A DNA stretch of 64,000 bases from Pseudoalteromonas sp. CO133X. GTDB lineage: Bacteria > Pseudomonadota > Gammaproteobacteria > Enterobacterales > Alteromonadaceae. The stretch lies in the NCBI GenBank assembly GCA_004208945.1, contig SGPE01000030.1:310001-374000 (forward strand), read 5' to 3'. How positions within the stretch are numbered: the stretch's first letter is position 1; each line of letters starts with the position of its first letter. This document shows positions 37,282 to 47,100 of the stretch, one piece after another. The notes beneath the pieces were generated by a model, which saw nothing but the letters and a program-made list of their open reading frames with translations, was not told where the DNA came from and did no database searches. The translations under genes were made by a program, and so were the position numbers.

Positions 37282-37348
37282 GACTAATATCAATTGAACT
37301 CATAACGACAGTGAATACTCATCATTCATGACATAATGAAAATCTATT

Positions 37349-37383
37349 AAAAAAGGGGCATTTGTTACCAAATGCCCCTTTTT
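37349..37383. terminator. Strong bidirectional terminator before yebC-like gene end
   Basis: A 15-bp perfect stem (AAAAAGGGGCATTTG with its complement) around a TTAC loop. It serves the minus-strand YebC-like gene, whose stop is at 37414, and is a second stop for glcB transcripts. Confidence 0.92.
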
Positions 37384-37413
37384 ACGTAGTAATACGTACT
37401 AATTTTTTAAAAA

Positions 37414-38139
37414 TTAGTTTTTGACAATCGCATTGTGATAAACGTTTTGCACGTCATCACAGTCATCAAGCATAGAAATAAACTTTTCAAAGTTTGCGAT
37501 ATCATCTGGATCAGTGATGTCAGTATGAACTTGTGGAACAAACGTGATTTCGTCTACTTCAAAGTTAATACCTTCAAATGCTTCTTCAAGAGCAGTTTTT
37601 GCTTTGTAGTACTCAGTATGTGGAGCGAAAACTGACACTTTGCCATCTTCTACTTCTACATCAGTTACGTCTACATCAGCCATCATTAGCGCTTCAAGTA
37701 CAACTTCGTCGTCATCACCTTCAAAGCCTAAAACAGCTAAGTGGTCGAACATATGCGCTACACAGCCCGGTGTACCAATTTTTGAATCTGTTTTTGTAAA
37801 CGGTAAACGTACATCTTTGATAGTACGGTTAGGGTTATCAGTTAAACAGTCTACAATTACCATACTGTTACCTGGGCCATAGCCTTCGTAACGTGCTGGA
37901 GAATAGTCTTCCCCTGCTCCACCGGCTGCTTTTTTGATCGCATTATCGATTACGTGTGCTGGAACTTGATCTTTTTTTGCACGCTCAATAATACGTTTTA
38001 GCGCTTGGTTAACTTCTGGATCTGGTTCGCCATTTTTAGCAACAACGTAGATTTCTTTACCGTACTTAGAATTTACTTTAGTTTTTGCATTGGCTGTTTT
38101 AGCCATGGCGTTTTTGCGGACTTCAAATGCTCTGCCCAT
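37414..38139 (-). CDS. YebC/PmpR family protein (YeeN-like paralogue)
   Basis: 241 residues. The N-terminus reads [15 protein letters not shown], then [20 protein letters not shown], and [20 protein letters not shown] near 65-85, with the ending DDVQNVYHN typical of the family. EPDPEVN and the length place it with the YeeN-like branch rather than the main YebC next to ruvC. Members bind DNA, and YebC relatives were recently shown to relieve ribosome stalling at proline-rich stretches; which role applies here cannot be read from sequence. The gene stands alone between terminator and its own promoter. Confidence 0.93.
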   Translation of the reverse strand: MGRAFEVRKNAMAKTANAKTKVNSKYGKEIYVVAKNGEPDPEVNQALKRIIERAKKDQVPAHVIDNAIKKAAGGAGEDYSPARYEGYGPGNSMVIVDCLTDNPNRTIKDVRLPFTKTDSKIGTPGCVAHMFDHLAVLGFEGDDDEVVLEALMMADVDVTDVEVEDGKVSVFAPHTEYYKAKTALEEAFEGINFEVDEITFVPQVHTDITDPDDIANFEKFISMLDDCDDVQNVYHNAIVKN

Positions 38140-38271
38140 CTTATGCCTCTATGAATACATTTGATAATTGCCGATATTTTAGCAACTCATGACGGCTTGG
38201 GCTAGTACTAGGACATTTTGAAAAATAAAAAACTAACAATTAATATCAGGAAAAATAAAAAACAAGGCTAT

Positions 38272-38889
38272 TTAACATAACACCTTACTTTCTTGGAATG
38301 AATCAACCAAAATTGGCAATTCTGAAAAATGATGCAGTACATAATCAGCTTGATTTGCATATTCAGGAATTTCATGCGGTGCGTATAAACAAGCTCGCAT
38401 GTTAGCGTTGTGGGCTGCTTGTATATCAAATAAATAATCACCGACATACAGCAACTCAGATTGGTCAAGCTCCCACAGTGTGGCAATCGCATTTAATGCA
38501 CTTGGATCGGGTTTAGCAGGTGCATCAGAGCGAGTCAAAACAGTTTCTATTGGCAGTGGATTATTTTTTAACTTAATGGCAGCTGCACGGTCGTAATTAC
38601 GAGTCACAATTGCCATTGGAATATTACTTTCTTTTAGTTTGGTAATCGCATCAGCCACACCAGGCAATAAATGTGCGTGCTGCGCATCAATAAGCTCATG
38701 TTGATGGACAATATTCATCGCCTCTTCGCGCATGTAAGGCGAGGGAAGAGTGGCAATATACGCCAACAAATCCTCCTCAAGAGGACAACCCACTTGTGCT
38801 TTGATCAGTGAGAAATCCAGCTCTGATGACACCAAAGTGCCGTCTAAGTCAAAAATCACACCACGAATATTGTTATCATAAATACTCAT
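38272..38889 (-). CDS. HAD-superfamily hydrolase (phosphoglycolate-phosphatase-like)
   Basis: The start is set at the ATG at 38889, six bases after AAGGA. 205 residues. Motif I is VIFDLDGTLV (near 11, nucleophile Asp), motif II is the IVTRN stretch (near 97), motif III the Lys in APAKPDPSA (near 125), and motif IV is LLYVGDYLFDIQAA (near 147) with the acidic pair. A small helical cap of about 60 residues places it in subclass IA. It dephosphorylates a small metabolite, perhaps a sugar phosphate or 2-phosphoglycolate. No operon partner is visible. Confidence 0.92.
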   Translation of the reverse strand: MSIYDNNIRGVIFDLDGTLVSSELDFSLIKAQVGCPLEEDLLAYIATLPSPYMREEAMNIVHQHELIDAQHAHLLPGVADAITKLKESNIPMAIVTRNYDRAAAIKLKNNPLPIETVLTRSDAPAKPDPSALNAIATLWELDQSELLYVGDYLFDIQAAHNANMRACLYAPHEIPEYANQADYVLHHFSELPILVDSFQESKVLC

Positions 38890-38970
38890 ATAAATCCTTG
38901 TATATGGCGATAGGGAAATGTTCATACCCACTAATAAGATAGTGTACGATATAGCTTTATTAAAGGATCA

Positions 38971-39003
38971 AAGGATTAAAAAGCCAAGTTTTTTAATCCT
39001 TTT
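38971..39003. terminator. Terminator after the M1/DUF6702 operon
   Basis: AAGGATTAAAAA pairs with TTTTTTAATCCTT around GCCAAG. It lies 8 bases after the minus-strand stop at 39012 and before the HAD gene promoter. Confidence 0.82.
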
Positions 39004-39011
39004 GTATAAGA

Positions 39012-39515
39012 CTAATGAGGTTCTAACGCCTCAAACTTAGCTTCAAGCCAGGTATCATCTTGGCTAAAGGTCAGTGTTTTTACCTTCCCTTTACCCTCAA
39101 TATTTACCATATTCACTTGTGCAGGCCAAAGGTCGCGAAGTGCTCCGTTGCTCATACGAATGCCATGAATTCCCTCAGGGATCGTGACTTCCTGATAAAC
39201 CCAAAAGAATTTACCATCAACTTGCGCACCGACTTCTTTCAGCTCAAGTGGCTTACCATCTAAAGTTTGCAGAGCAATATGTGACTCAACATAATCAGCA
39301 AAACGCTTTTGGTCGTCTTTATTACTTAAGATATCGGCATTGCCATCAAACAAGTGTTCAACAGCATGCTCAGTATCATGCAAATAAAAACGATGCATTA
39401 GCTCTATGTTGTTGGTGCGTTTGTTAAACAGCACCGTTGTCACAGATGCTTTTAACTGGTGCGCCATGGTTGGCGCACTCAGTAATAAAACAAAAACAAT
39501 GGCTGCGAAGCGCAT
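39012..39515 (-). CDS. Secreted DUF6702-like protein, partner of the M1 peptidase
   Basis: 167 residues with a signal peptide ending in PTMA. The mature protein starts HQLKASVTTVLFNKRTNNIE and is beta-rich, with a middle LHDTEHAVEHLF stretch. The ATG shares one base with the TAA of the peptidase gene (TAATG), so the two are made together. In related genomes this small protein follows an M1-family peptidase of the same type. It probably works in the periplasm with that enzyme; its activity is unknown. The DUF number is from memory of the family and should be checked. Confidence 0.78.
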   Translation of the reverse strand: MRFAAIVFVLLLSAPTMAHQLKASVTTVLFNKRTNNIELMHRFYLHDTEHAVEHLFDGNADILSNKDDQKRFADYVESHIALQTLDGKPLELKEVGAQVDGKFFWVYQEVTIPEGIHGIRMSNGALRDLWPAQVNMVNIEGKGKVKTLTFSQDDTWLEAKFEALEPH

Positions 39516-41953
39516 TATTGTTGCTCCTGGGCGTCTTTCTCATCACCTTTTTTCAGCTCAGTTTTAATATCTTGCATGATATCGCGGCTGACTTTCGCTT
39601 TACTCTTCTCACGCTTATACACTTCAATACGCGATGGAATAATACGACGCGGGTAGTTGTTGTTTTCTACATCTACATCCGCTGTTTCCCAGCGTGGGTC
39701 CACTGTAACTGACACTAGGTTTTTACCCTTTTCTGTGACAATTAGCTTTTGAACATGCTTGTGGTTACGACGCCAAATTTCAGCCGGTATGTACTGCTCT
39801 TCTTTACTACCATCTTCATAAGTAAGCTCAAGTAAGATAGGCATGACTAAGCCACCTAAGTTTGAGAACTCAAGTACGTAGTAGTTTTTATCTTCTTTGA
39901 TTGCACGCTCAAACGTTTTGCGTTCCCAAGGCTCTAAACCTTTAAGGAATTTGTTATACGCATTGCGCTCTTTGTTAGTGACCGTAAAGCGGTCATTTTC
40001 GTCGTAGAAGTCAGTTATATCTGGGTTTTCTTCAACCCACAGTTTTTTACCTTCTTCTTTATTACGTTTTACGAATAATGGCATTGGCTTATCAGCTTCA
40101 ATGTCGCGCAAACGGCTAAAGTCGATATCAGGGTTTTTCGTGTCTAAACGTAGTTGGTAAACTTTATCTAGCGAGATATCAACGTGATCTGTGGTATAGA
40201 ACCAGCCACGCCAGAACCAATCTAGGTCAACACCTGACGCTTCTTCCATTGTACGGAAAAAATCAGCAGGAGTAGGGCGCTTGTACTTCCAACGCTGTGC
40301 ATACTCTTTAAATGCAAAGTCGAATAGCTCACGACCAAGGATCACTTCACGTAATATGTTAAGTGCAGCAGCAGGCTTAGTATAAGCATTAGGGCCTAAA
40401 CGTAATACGCTGTCTGACTGCGTCATAACCGGCACCTGGTTTTCTGACTTCATGTATTCAACGATATCGCGAGGCTCAACACCCCAAGGAATTGTATGGT
40501 CCCATTCACGACCAGCAACACCATCTAAGAAGCTGTTAAGACCTTCATCCATCCACGTCCATTGACGCTCATCAGAGTTAACCACCATAGGGAAGTAAAT
40601 GTGACCTACTTCATGGATAACAACGCCGATTAAGAAACGTTTTTCTGCTTGTGAGTAAGTACGTGTACCGTCGTCTTGTAGATCAGTACGCGGGCCATTG
40701 AAGGTGATCATGGGGTATTCCATACCACCTACAGGGCCATTTACAGACTGAGCCACAGGGTAAGGATAGTCAAACGAGAAGCGCGAATACACTTCCATCG
40801 TATGCACGACAGCTTCAGTAGAGTACTTCTTCCAAAGGTCGCCACCTTCTTTCGGATAGAAAGACATCGCCATTACTAACGGCTGATCTTTACCACCTTG
40901 ATGATAGCCTTTTGCATCCCACATAAATTTACGTGAAGATGCCCACGCAAAGTCACGGACATTTTCAGCTTTAAAGTGCCATGTTTTGGTTTTGTCTGTG
41001 CCTTCTTTCTCGTTTTCTAATGCTTCTTCTTCAGTCACGATGAAAACAGGGCGTTTAGCATCTTCAGCTTGCTCTAGGCGTTTGCGCTGCGTACTAGTCA
41101 GAACACTGCTTGGATTATCAAGCATACCCGTTGCCGATACGATGTGGTCAGCAGGAACGGTTAATTCAACGTCGTAGTTACCAAATTCGAGGGTAAATTC
41201 ACCACTACCCAAGAAAGCTTTGTTCGTCCACGCTTCATAATCAGTGTATGCAGCAAGGCGAGGGAACCACTGGGCTAATAAGAAGATATCGTTGCCATCT
41301 TCTTCAAAGTGCTCATAACCAGAGCGAGCGCCAACGGCATCTTCTTCAACAATGTTAAAGGCGAAGTCCATGCTGAACTCAACGTCTTTACCCGGTTTAA
41401 GTGGCTCGTTTAAGTCAATACGCATTAAGGTATCAACGACTGTAACTTTAAGCTCTTTTCCGTCTTCGTCTTTAACATTGGCGATTTGATAACCCAGCTC
41501 GTTGTCGGCCATAAATTGCTGACGACGTAACTGACCTAAGCTCAATTTGGTTGATTTTGGCTGAGGGTCACCTTGCAATGTTTTACCATTGAAAGTTGAT
41601 GTCATTTCAGCAATTGAGTCAGATTTAAAGATATTTTGGTCAAGCTGAAGCCAAAGGTACTTTAAGGTGTGAGGTGAGTTGTTTTTGTATTCAATTGTCT
41701 GGCTTGCAGATAAGCGACGTTTCTTTTCATCAAGCTTAGCATCAATATCGTAATTTACCTGTTGCTGCCAGTAGTTTTCAGCAGGGGCACCCGCAGCACT
41801 TCTATATACGTTTGGAGTTGGAAGTGCTTCGTCAAGTTGACGAAACTTATCAACAAACGAGCCTTTAGTTTGCTCTACCGATGACGCCATGACTGCTGAA
41901 GATACTGCCAAAGGCAATACCAAAGCACTCAAATGGAGAACTGCTTTTTTCAT
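39515..41953 (-). CDS. M1 family aminopeptidase-like metallopeptidase (secreted)
   Basis: 812 residues, with AGGA eight bases before the ATG. A signal peptide (about 1-23) ends in VMA. The zinc motif is VVIHEVGHIYFPMVVN (near 447), with the third ligand Glu 18 residues on in TWMDEGLNSF. The exopeptidase motif is GGMEYP (near 408), where classical M1 enzymes have GxMEN, so N-terminal amine binding may differ. WFWRGWFYTTDHVDISLD (near 585) lies in the helical part. It most likely removes residues from peptide N-termini in the periplasm. It forms a two-gene unit with the small protein downstream. Confidence 0.92.
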   Translation of the reverse strand: MKKAVLHLSALVLPLAVSSAVMASSVEQTKGSFVDKFRQLDEALPTPNVYRSAAGAPAENYWQQQVNYDIDAKLDEKKRRLSASQTIEYKNNSPHTLKYLWLQLDQNIFKSDSIAEMTSTFNGKTLQGDPQPKSTKLSLGQLRRQQFMADNELGYQIANVKDEDGKELKVTVVDTLMRIDLNEPLKPGKDVEFSMDFAFNIVEEDAVGARSGYEHFEEDGNDIFLLAQWFPRLAAYTDYEAWTNKAFLGSGEFTLEFGNYDVELTVPADHIVSATGMLDNPSSVLTSTQRKRLEQAEDAKRPVFIVTEEEALENEKEGTDKTKTWHFKAENVRDFAWASSRKFMWDAKGYHQGGKDQPLVMAMSFYPKEGGDLWKKYSTEAVVHTMEVYSRFSFDYPYPVAQSVNGPVGGMEYPMITFNGPRTDLQDDGTRTYSQAEKRFLIGVVIHEVGHIYFPMVVNSDERQWTWMDEGLNSFLDGVAGREWDHTIPWGVEPRDIVEYMKSENQVPVMTQSDSVLRLGPNAYTKPAAALNILREVILGRELFDFAFKEYAQRWKYKRPTPADFFRTMEEASGVDLDWFWRGWFYTTDHVDISLDKVYQLRLDTKNPDIDFSRLRDIEADKPMPLFVKRNKEEGKKLWVEENPDITDFYDENDRFTVTNKERNAYNKFLKGLEPWERKTFERAIKEDKNYYVLEFSNLGGLVMPILLELTYEDGSKEEQYIPAEIWRRNHKHVQKLIVTEKGKNLVSVTVDPRWETADVDVENNNYPRRIIPSRIEVYKREKSKAKVSRDIMQDIKTELKKGDEKDAQEQQ

Positions 41954-42103
41954 TGTTAATCCTGTAAATTAAGTGTAAGCCTACCATCTCAAACAGCTAA
42001 CAAGGTTGCAATAAAATCACGATAAAATGCTAGTTTTTTAGGTTAGTATTCGTCTTTGTGCAATGAGTCGTTTATGGAGCCATATGCCTCTACTTTTGGG
42101 TTG

Positions 42104-42120
42104 TGTAAAGGGGGTTTACA
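42104..42120. repeat. Dispersed palindrome TGTAAA-N5-TTTACA, copy 2
   Basis: TGTAAAGGGGGTTTACA, the exact reverse complement of copies at 32608-32624 and 43703-43719. It lies 105 bases before the first microprotein gene. Confidence 0.85.
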
Positions 42121-42225
42121 AACAGATTGGTTGTTTTTAGTTCAGCACTAATTCATTGCAAAGTATTACAGTTAGTATTAAGCCAACTTGGTTAAATTTT
42201 GTTTAACAGTAATAAAGGTGATTAG

Positions 42226-42462
42226 ATGAAGTTTTATATTGTAAAAAAAGACTCTCGTTTAGCCGCTATTCCTGCGCAAGAATCGATTTTAAACGAGTAC
42301 AAAGAACGTGGCTTTGAATATGTTGAAGTGATCAATGCATGTGATAAAGACGATGCATTAGCACGCACATCTCCCTGTTCAAAATGGACTAAAAAAGGGC
42401 TGTTTTTGGGCTCATCTTTAGTGATTTTGACTCTAATTTTCATTATTTTCGCAATAAATTAA
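42226..42462 (+). CDS. 78-residue single-pass membrane microprotein A
   Basis: 78 residues. The N-terminal part, MKFYIVKKDSRLAAIPAQ, runs into a soluble region of about 50 residues, then a basic stretch (KWTKKG) and one C-terminal membrane segment (about 58-76). So it is likely tail-anchored with the N-terminus in the cytoplasm. An AAGGTGATTAG site precedes the ATG. A homologous gene of exactly the same length follows 134 bases later. Two Cys are present (near 39 and 51). The family is not recognised. Confidence 0.75.
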   Translation: MKFYIVKKDSRLAAIPAQESILNEYKERGFEYVEVINACDKDDALARTSPCSKWTKKGLFLGSSLVILTLIFIIFAIN

Positions 42463-42596
42463 TTTTTGCGACATTTTCTATTGAAATTTACTGCCATTTG
42501 TATTTAAAATCGCCCACTTTTTTGATTTTGGGTCAATACAGAAGCTGTATTTATCCCAAAAATATGTCGGTAAACAGCTTAGAATTCGGTGGGCTT

Positions 42597-42833
42597 ATGG
42601 ATTTCTATATCCTAAAAAAACAACAAGAACTAATTGCAATTCCAGCGGACGAACAAAATTGTAAACAGTACCTAGATTCAGGGTATTTTTATATTGATAA
42701 AGTAGCGGCATGTAATGAAACGAATGCCCTTAAAATTCTACAAGCAAAACAAACCAAAGCGCTTAAAGTTCCATTGATTATGGCGTTGTTAGCTCTACCT
42801 ATGGTGGTTTTCGCTTGGTATAGCTTAAGTTAA
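42597..42833 (+). CDS. 78-residue single-pass membrane microprotein B (paralogue of A)
   Basis: The start is set at the ATG at 42597 (MDFYILKKQQELIAIPADEQ) because from there length and sequence match microprotein A: both begin M-x-FYI-x-KK, have AIPA near 15, a Y-rich middle (YFYIDKVAACNETNAL against FEYVEVINACDKDDAL) and a C-terminal membrane segment. The frame is open 33 codons upstream but that part has no counterpart in A. This is an old tandem duplication, with overall identity of roughly a third by eye. Function unknown. It lies just before sbcD. Confidence 0.75.
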   Translation: MDFYILKKQQELIAIPADEQNCKQYLDSGYFYIDKVAACNETNALKILQAKQTKALKVPLIMALLALPMVVFAWYSLS

Positions 42834-42873
42834 CAAACCAAGCTGGGCATCTTGGCTCAGCTTAGGTATATTG

Positions 42874-42899
42874 ACGCTCTTAATAAATAATAAGAGCGT
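42874..42899 (+). promoter_or_regulatory. Hairpin covering the sbcD ribosome-binding region
   Basis: A perfect 9-bp inverted repeat, ACGCTCTTA / TAAGAGCGT with an 8-base loop, ends three bases before the sbcD ATG. The right arm contains the only purine-rich ribosome-site candidate (AAGAG). Folding would hide it. Confidence 0.55.
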
Positions 42900-42902
42900 T
42901 TA

Positions 42903-44135
42903 ATGAAAGTCCTTCATACATCTGATTGGCATTTAGGCCAGCAATTCTACGAGCACTCCCGATTCGATGAGCATCAAGCATTTCTAGCTTGGTTAACCGA
43001 TACGCTTGTCTCAGAACAGATCGACTTATTACTGGTTGCGGGTGACATTTATCATACGGCAACGCCACCTGCCAGTGCAGAAAACCAACTCTATCAATTT
43101 ATTAAAACCACTAAGCAGCATTGCCCTGACTTACACATAGTGATTATTGCAGGTAATCACGATTCAGCAAATCGTATTATGGCGGCAAAACCTTTATTAG
43201 CTCAGTTTGATACCCATGTTGTTGGCCGCTTTGATAGCAACGCTCCTCATGAAGTAGTACTGCCAATCAGCACAAAAAACGGCGATGCGAATGTTGTTGC
43301 CATGCCATTTTTACGTAGTAGTGATTTAAGCAGTTATAACCGCCAACAAGAGCAACCGTTAAGTTACAACCAAGCCGTTGCTCTTGCTTACAAAGATGCA
43401 TTACAAGCAGCAAGTGAATTACCAAGCGCGCCATTAATTGCTATGGGCCACCTGCATGCAAAAGGCGGAGATATCTCATCTGATTCTGAACGTAACTTAG
43501 TGATTGGTGGTGAAGATGCGATATCGGCAAGCATATTTACTGATCAACCTGATTATGTGGCGCTAGGGCATCTTCATAAAGCACAAACCGTCGCGAAGAA
43601 AGAGACCATTCGCTACAGTGGCACGCCAATGCCGATGTCATTTTCTGAAAGACGCTATCAGCATCAAGTTGTGCTAGTCGAGATTAGTGACTCAGGTACT
43701 TCTGTAAACCCCCTTTACATCCCTAGTTTTTGTAAAGTCATGTTGCTACCGGAAAAAGACTGTGTGCCACTAAACGAACTCTGTGAGCTTATAAAACAGC
43801 TCGATTTAACAGATGAAGATCTAGCACCATACCTGCGGGTTAAATTGAGCGCCCATGACACTGACACCACTTTCAGAGAGCAAATAGAACAAGCCCTTGA
43901 AGGGAAGCAGGTTAAGTTCTGCGGCATCGAAAGGGTGCGTCAGCAGAACAGCCAGCAAGACGATGAACAAACCCTATTTGAAGATGTCTCACAAATTGAA
44001 GCGCTGAACCCACATTCACTTTTAGAGCAAGCATTTGCAAACAATAAAGATATGGCAGGGCAGGCTGTACCAAAAGAGCTAGAGGGCTTATTAAGCCAAG
44101 TGATCGATGAGTTGAATGCAGAGGACCTACTATGA
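42903..44135 (+). CDS. sbcD: Exonuclease SbcCD, nuclease subunit D
   Basis: 410 residues, normal length. The metallophosphoesterase motifs are in order: HTSDWHLGQ (6-14), LLVAGDIYHT (near 46), IAGNHDSANR (near 82), MGHLHAKGG (near 180) and LGHLHKAQ (near 221). With SbcC it forms the Mre11/Rad50-type complex that cuts hairpins and processes double-strand break ends in palindromic DNA. The stop overlaps the sbcC start (ATGA). A copy of the dispersed 17-bp palindrome (43703-43719) lies in frame and codes VNPLYI, near residue 270. Confidence 0.97.
   Translation: MKVLHTSDWHLGQQFYEHSRFDEHQAFLAWLTDTLVSEQIDLLLVAGDIYHTATPPASAENQLYQFIKTTKQHCPDLHIVIIAGNHDSANRIMAAKPLLAQFDTHVVGRFDSNAPHEVVLPISTKNGDANVVAMPFLRSSDLSSYNRQQEQPLSYNQAVALAYKDALQAASELPSAPLIAMGHLHAKGGDISSDSERNLVIGGEDAISASIFTDQPDYVALGHLHKAQTVAKKETIRYSGTPMPMSFSERRYQHQVVLVEISDSGTSVNPLYIPSFCKVMLLPEKDCVPLNELCELIKQLDLTDEDLAPYLRVKLSAHDTDTTFREQIEQALEGKQVKFCGIERVRQQNSQQDDEQTLFEDVSQIEALNPHSLLEQAFANNKDMAGQAVPKELEGLLSQVIDELNAEDLL
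43703..43719. repeat. Dispersed palindrome TGTAAA-N5-TTTACA, copy 3 (inside sbcD)
   Basis: TGTAAACCCCCTTTACA, identical to 32608-32624, within the sbcD reading frame. Confidence 0.85.
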
Positions 44136-47100
44136 AAATTTTAGCGATTCGTGTTCATCAACTCGCCTCTATCTTAGACGCCGAAGTCGACTTTAGCGCT
44201 TCACCTTTAAAAGAAGCGGGGTTATTTGCCATCACGGGTGATACTGGCGCGGGTAAAAGTACTTTACTCGATGCCATTTGCTTGGCACTTTATAACAAAA
44301 CCGCAAGGTTACGCGGCGATACAGGCAATAAAATTGACTTTAACGGCGACAATATCAAACTCAATGACTCGCGAAACTTATTACGCCGTGGGGCAGGGCA
44401 GGGCTATGCCGAAGTCGACTTTATTGGCCAAGATAAACAACAGTACCGAGCAAGATTAAGCTTTAGCCGAGCGCGTAATAAAGCCGATGGCAAATTACAG
44501 CCTGCACAACATAGCCTTTATTCATTACCTGATGAAGCCTTAATCGCTGATAGAAGCGCGGCAGGTAAAGAAATCGAGCGCATTATTGGTTTGAGCTTTG
44601 AGCAGTTCTCACGCGCTGTGCTGCTTGCGCAACATGAATTTGCTGCATTTTTAAAAGCAACAGGGGATGAGCGTGCGCAACTACTTGAATGCTTAACGGG
44701 CACCGATAAATTTAGCCGTATTGGTCAGCGAATTTTTGAACGCCACCGTGATCAGCTGCAAGCATTAGAGCAGTTAAAATTAAGTTTAAGTAACTATCAG
44801 GTTTTAAGTCCTGAGCAGGTCGAAACTAAACAAACAGAACAAAAAGCGCTTGAGGCTAAACTTGCTGAGTTGCAAAAACAAATAAAACAATTTGAACAGT
44901 ACCAAGCGTGGTACAAGCAAGCATCTCAGCAGCAGCAACAGCTAAACCAAGCTGAGCAAGCAAAGCAAGAGTTACAGCTGCAAATGCACGCGCTTGCTGA
45001 AAAAGCCACTGAAGCCAAACAAGCCCAGCAATGCTTAGAAATAAAAGATAACCGTGAACGCGTAGCGACAATTACAGCTCAACATGGGCAACTTATTAAA
45101 AACCGTGAGCAGCTTTTAAACGTTGACCATAAAACACTGATCAAAGACGCTGAGCAAACACTTGAAAAGCAAACCGCGCAACTAAACCAAGCAAAGCAAG
45201 CACAAAAAGACGCGCAGCCTATTATTAGCCAGGCCCGTGAGTTAGATAAGCAACTTGCGGTTTTAAATCAGCAAGCAGTGGCGCAAAAAGTACAAGCAGA
45301 GAAAGCGAAGCACCATCATCAAGAGCTGAGTAATACTCTTAATAGCCATAAAGCAGAGCAGCAAAAACAGCTCGATCAACAAGCACAAGTTAATAGCTAT
45401 TTAGAGACACACGCACAATGGCAACCATTAGCGAAAGACTGGTCATTCTATAAAAGTGAGTTAACCCGCTTTAGCCAGCAACAGCACACAATTAGCCAAT
45501 CACAGCAAAACGTAAAGTCTCTCCAGCCTAAGATTGATGAGCAGCAAGCAGCTGCGCAGCAGTGTAAAACTCAATACCAAGCCCTTGAGCAAGAAATTAA
45601 GCGCCTAAATGAGCAAGATACTGCCTTTAAATCGAGTTTAAACACCCAATCAATGGCGGATATTGATGCGGGGCTTGAGGCGATTAAACACCTGATTGAA
45701 AAGCGCCAAGTATGGCAAACTAATCATCAGCAGTTAAAAAATTGGCAAACCCAGCTAAACACATTAAGCCAAACTGAGCAGCAACTACAAACAGCATTAA
45801 AAGATGCGCAGCAAGGGGCAGAGCAAGCACAGCAGCAGGTTTCGTTTTGTGAGCAAAACTTACAGCAAGTGCAGTTAAGAGCCAGTGAAGGGGTCAGCCA
45901 GTTACGTGCCACTTTAAAAGCAGGGGAGCCGTGCGCGGTTTGTGGCTCAAAAGAGCACCCCTTTATGCATGAAGAAGTGGTTAATGAGCAATTTAGTCAA
46001 CTTATTAACGACTTTACCGGCCAGCTAACTAACGCCAAACAGCATTTAAATACTCTACTCGCATTACAGCAAACTAAAAGTAATGAACTGGCGGCATGCA
46101 GCCAACAGATAAGCTCGTTAAACGGGCAAATCTCAGAACTGAGCACTCAACAACAAAACCTCAAAGAAACCATGGCAGCAAGCCGTACTGAGCTAAATGA
46201 TTTAACCGAAGATCAGTTAAACGAGCGTCAGCAACAGCTCTGTCTGCAAAAACAGCAATACTACAAAACCCTTGAGCAGCAACAACAACTGCAAAACACA
46301 CTTGCAGCTAAGCAAGCTGAGTATAATCAGCAAGGGCAAACGCTACATAACAAAGAGCAGCAATTAAATGAATTGCAGCAACAGCTAAATAATCTGCAAA
46401 CCCGTTTAAACGAGCTCAATGATGAGCATCAACAGCTGCACACCACACTGAATCAACAGTTCACTAGTGCACCTTGGTGGCAGGCACTCAATACACAAAG
46501 CATTTCTTTAGAGGTCATTGCAGATCACGTTGAGGCTTATCAAGCTTCGCAGCTAACAGCGGATGAACTTAAAACGAACTTAAAAGCCATTGAGCAGCAC
46601 CTTGCGCATGTAACGCCGCAGCTTAACGAAGCACATGCCTCTTTAACTCAGTACAACGAGCAACTAAGCCAAACTCAAATAGAATTAACGCAGATACAAT
46701 CAAAGCGTGGGGGGTTATTTAGTAACCCAGCGATATCGGTAGATGAGTTTATAGCAGAGCTTGAAAAGGCGATAGATTCAGCGCAGCAGGCACTGCAACT
46801 TGCCCAGACAACCCATAGTAACGCGGTAAAGGCGCGTGACGAACAAGCCATTCAAATCGCCAATTTTGACGAGCGTGAAAAAGAACTCACCGCAGAGCAA
46901 GCGGCGCTAAATGAGCGCTTTAACCTGTGGTTTAACGATTTTAAAGCGCAGCACCCAAGCTTGGATGAGCAAGCCGTTAGTCAGCTATTAACGATAAACC
47001 CCGCTGAAATAAAACAAACTCTAGCAGATTATCACACTAGCGAGAGTAGCTTAAAAGATGCAGAGGCTCTTTTAAAACAACGACAACAGGCTTTGGCTCA

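Noticed and set aside
42840..42863. Hairpin after the second microprotein gene as a terminator
   Set aside because: The stem has a wobble pair and no T run follows on the plus strand.
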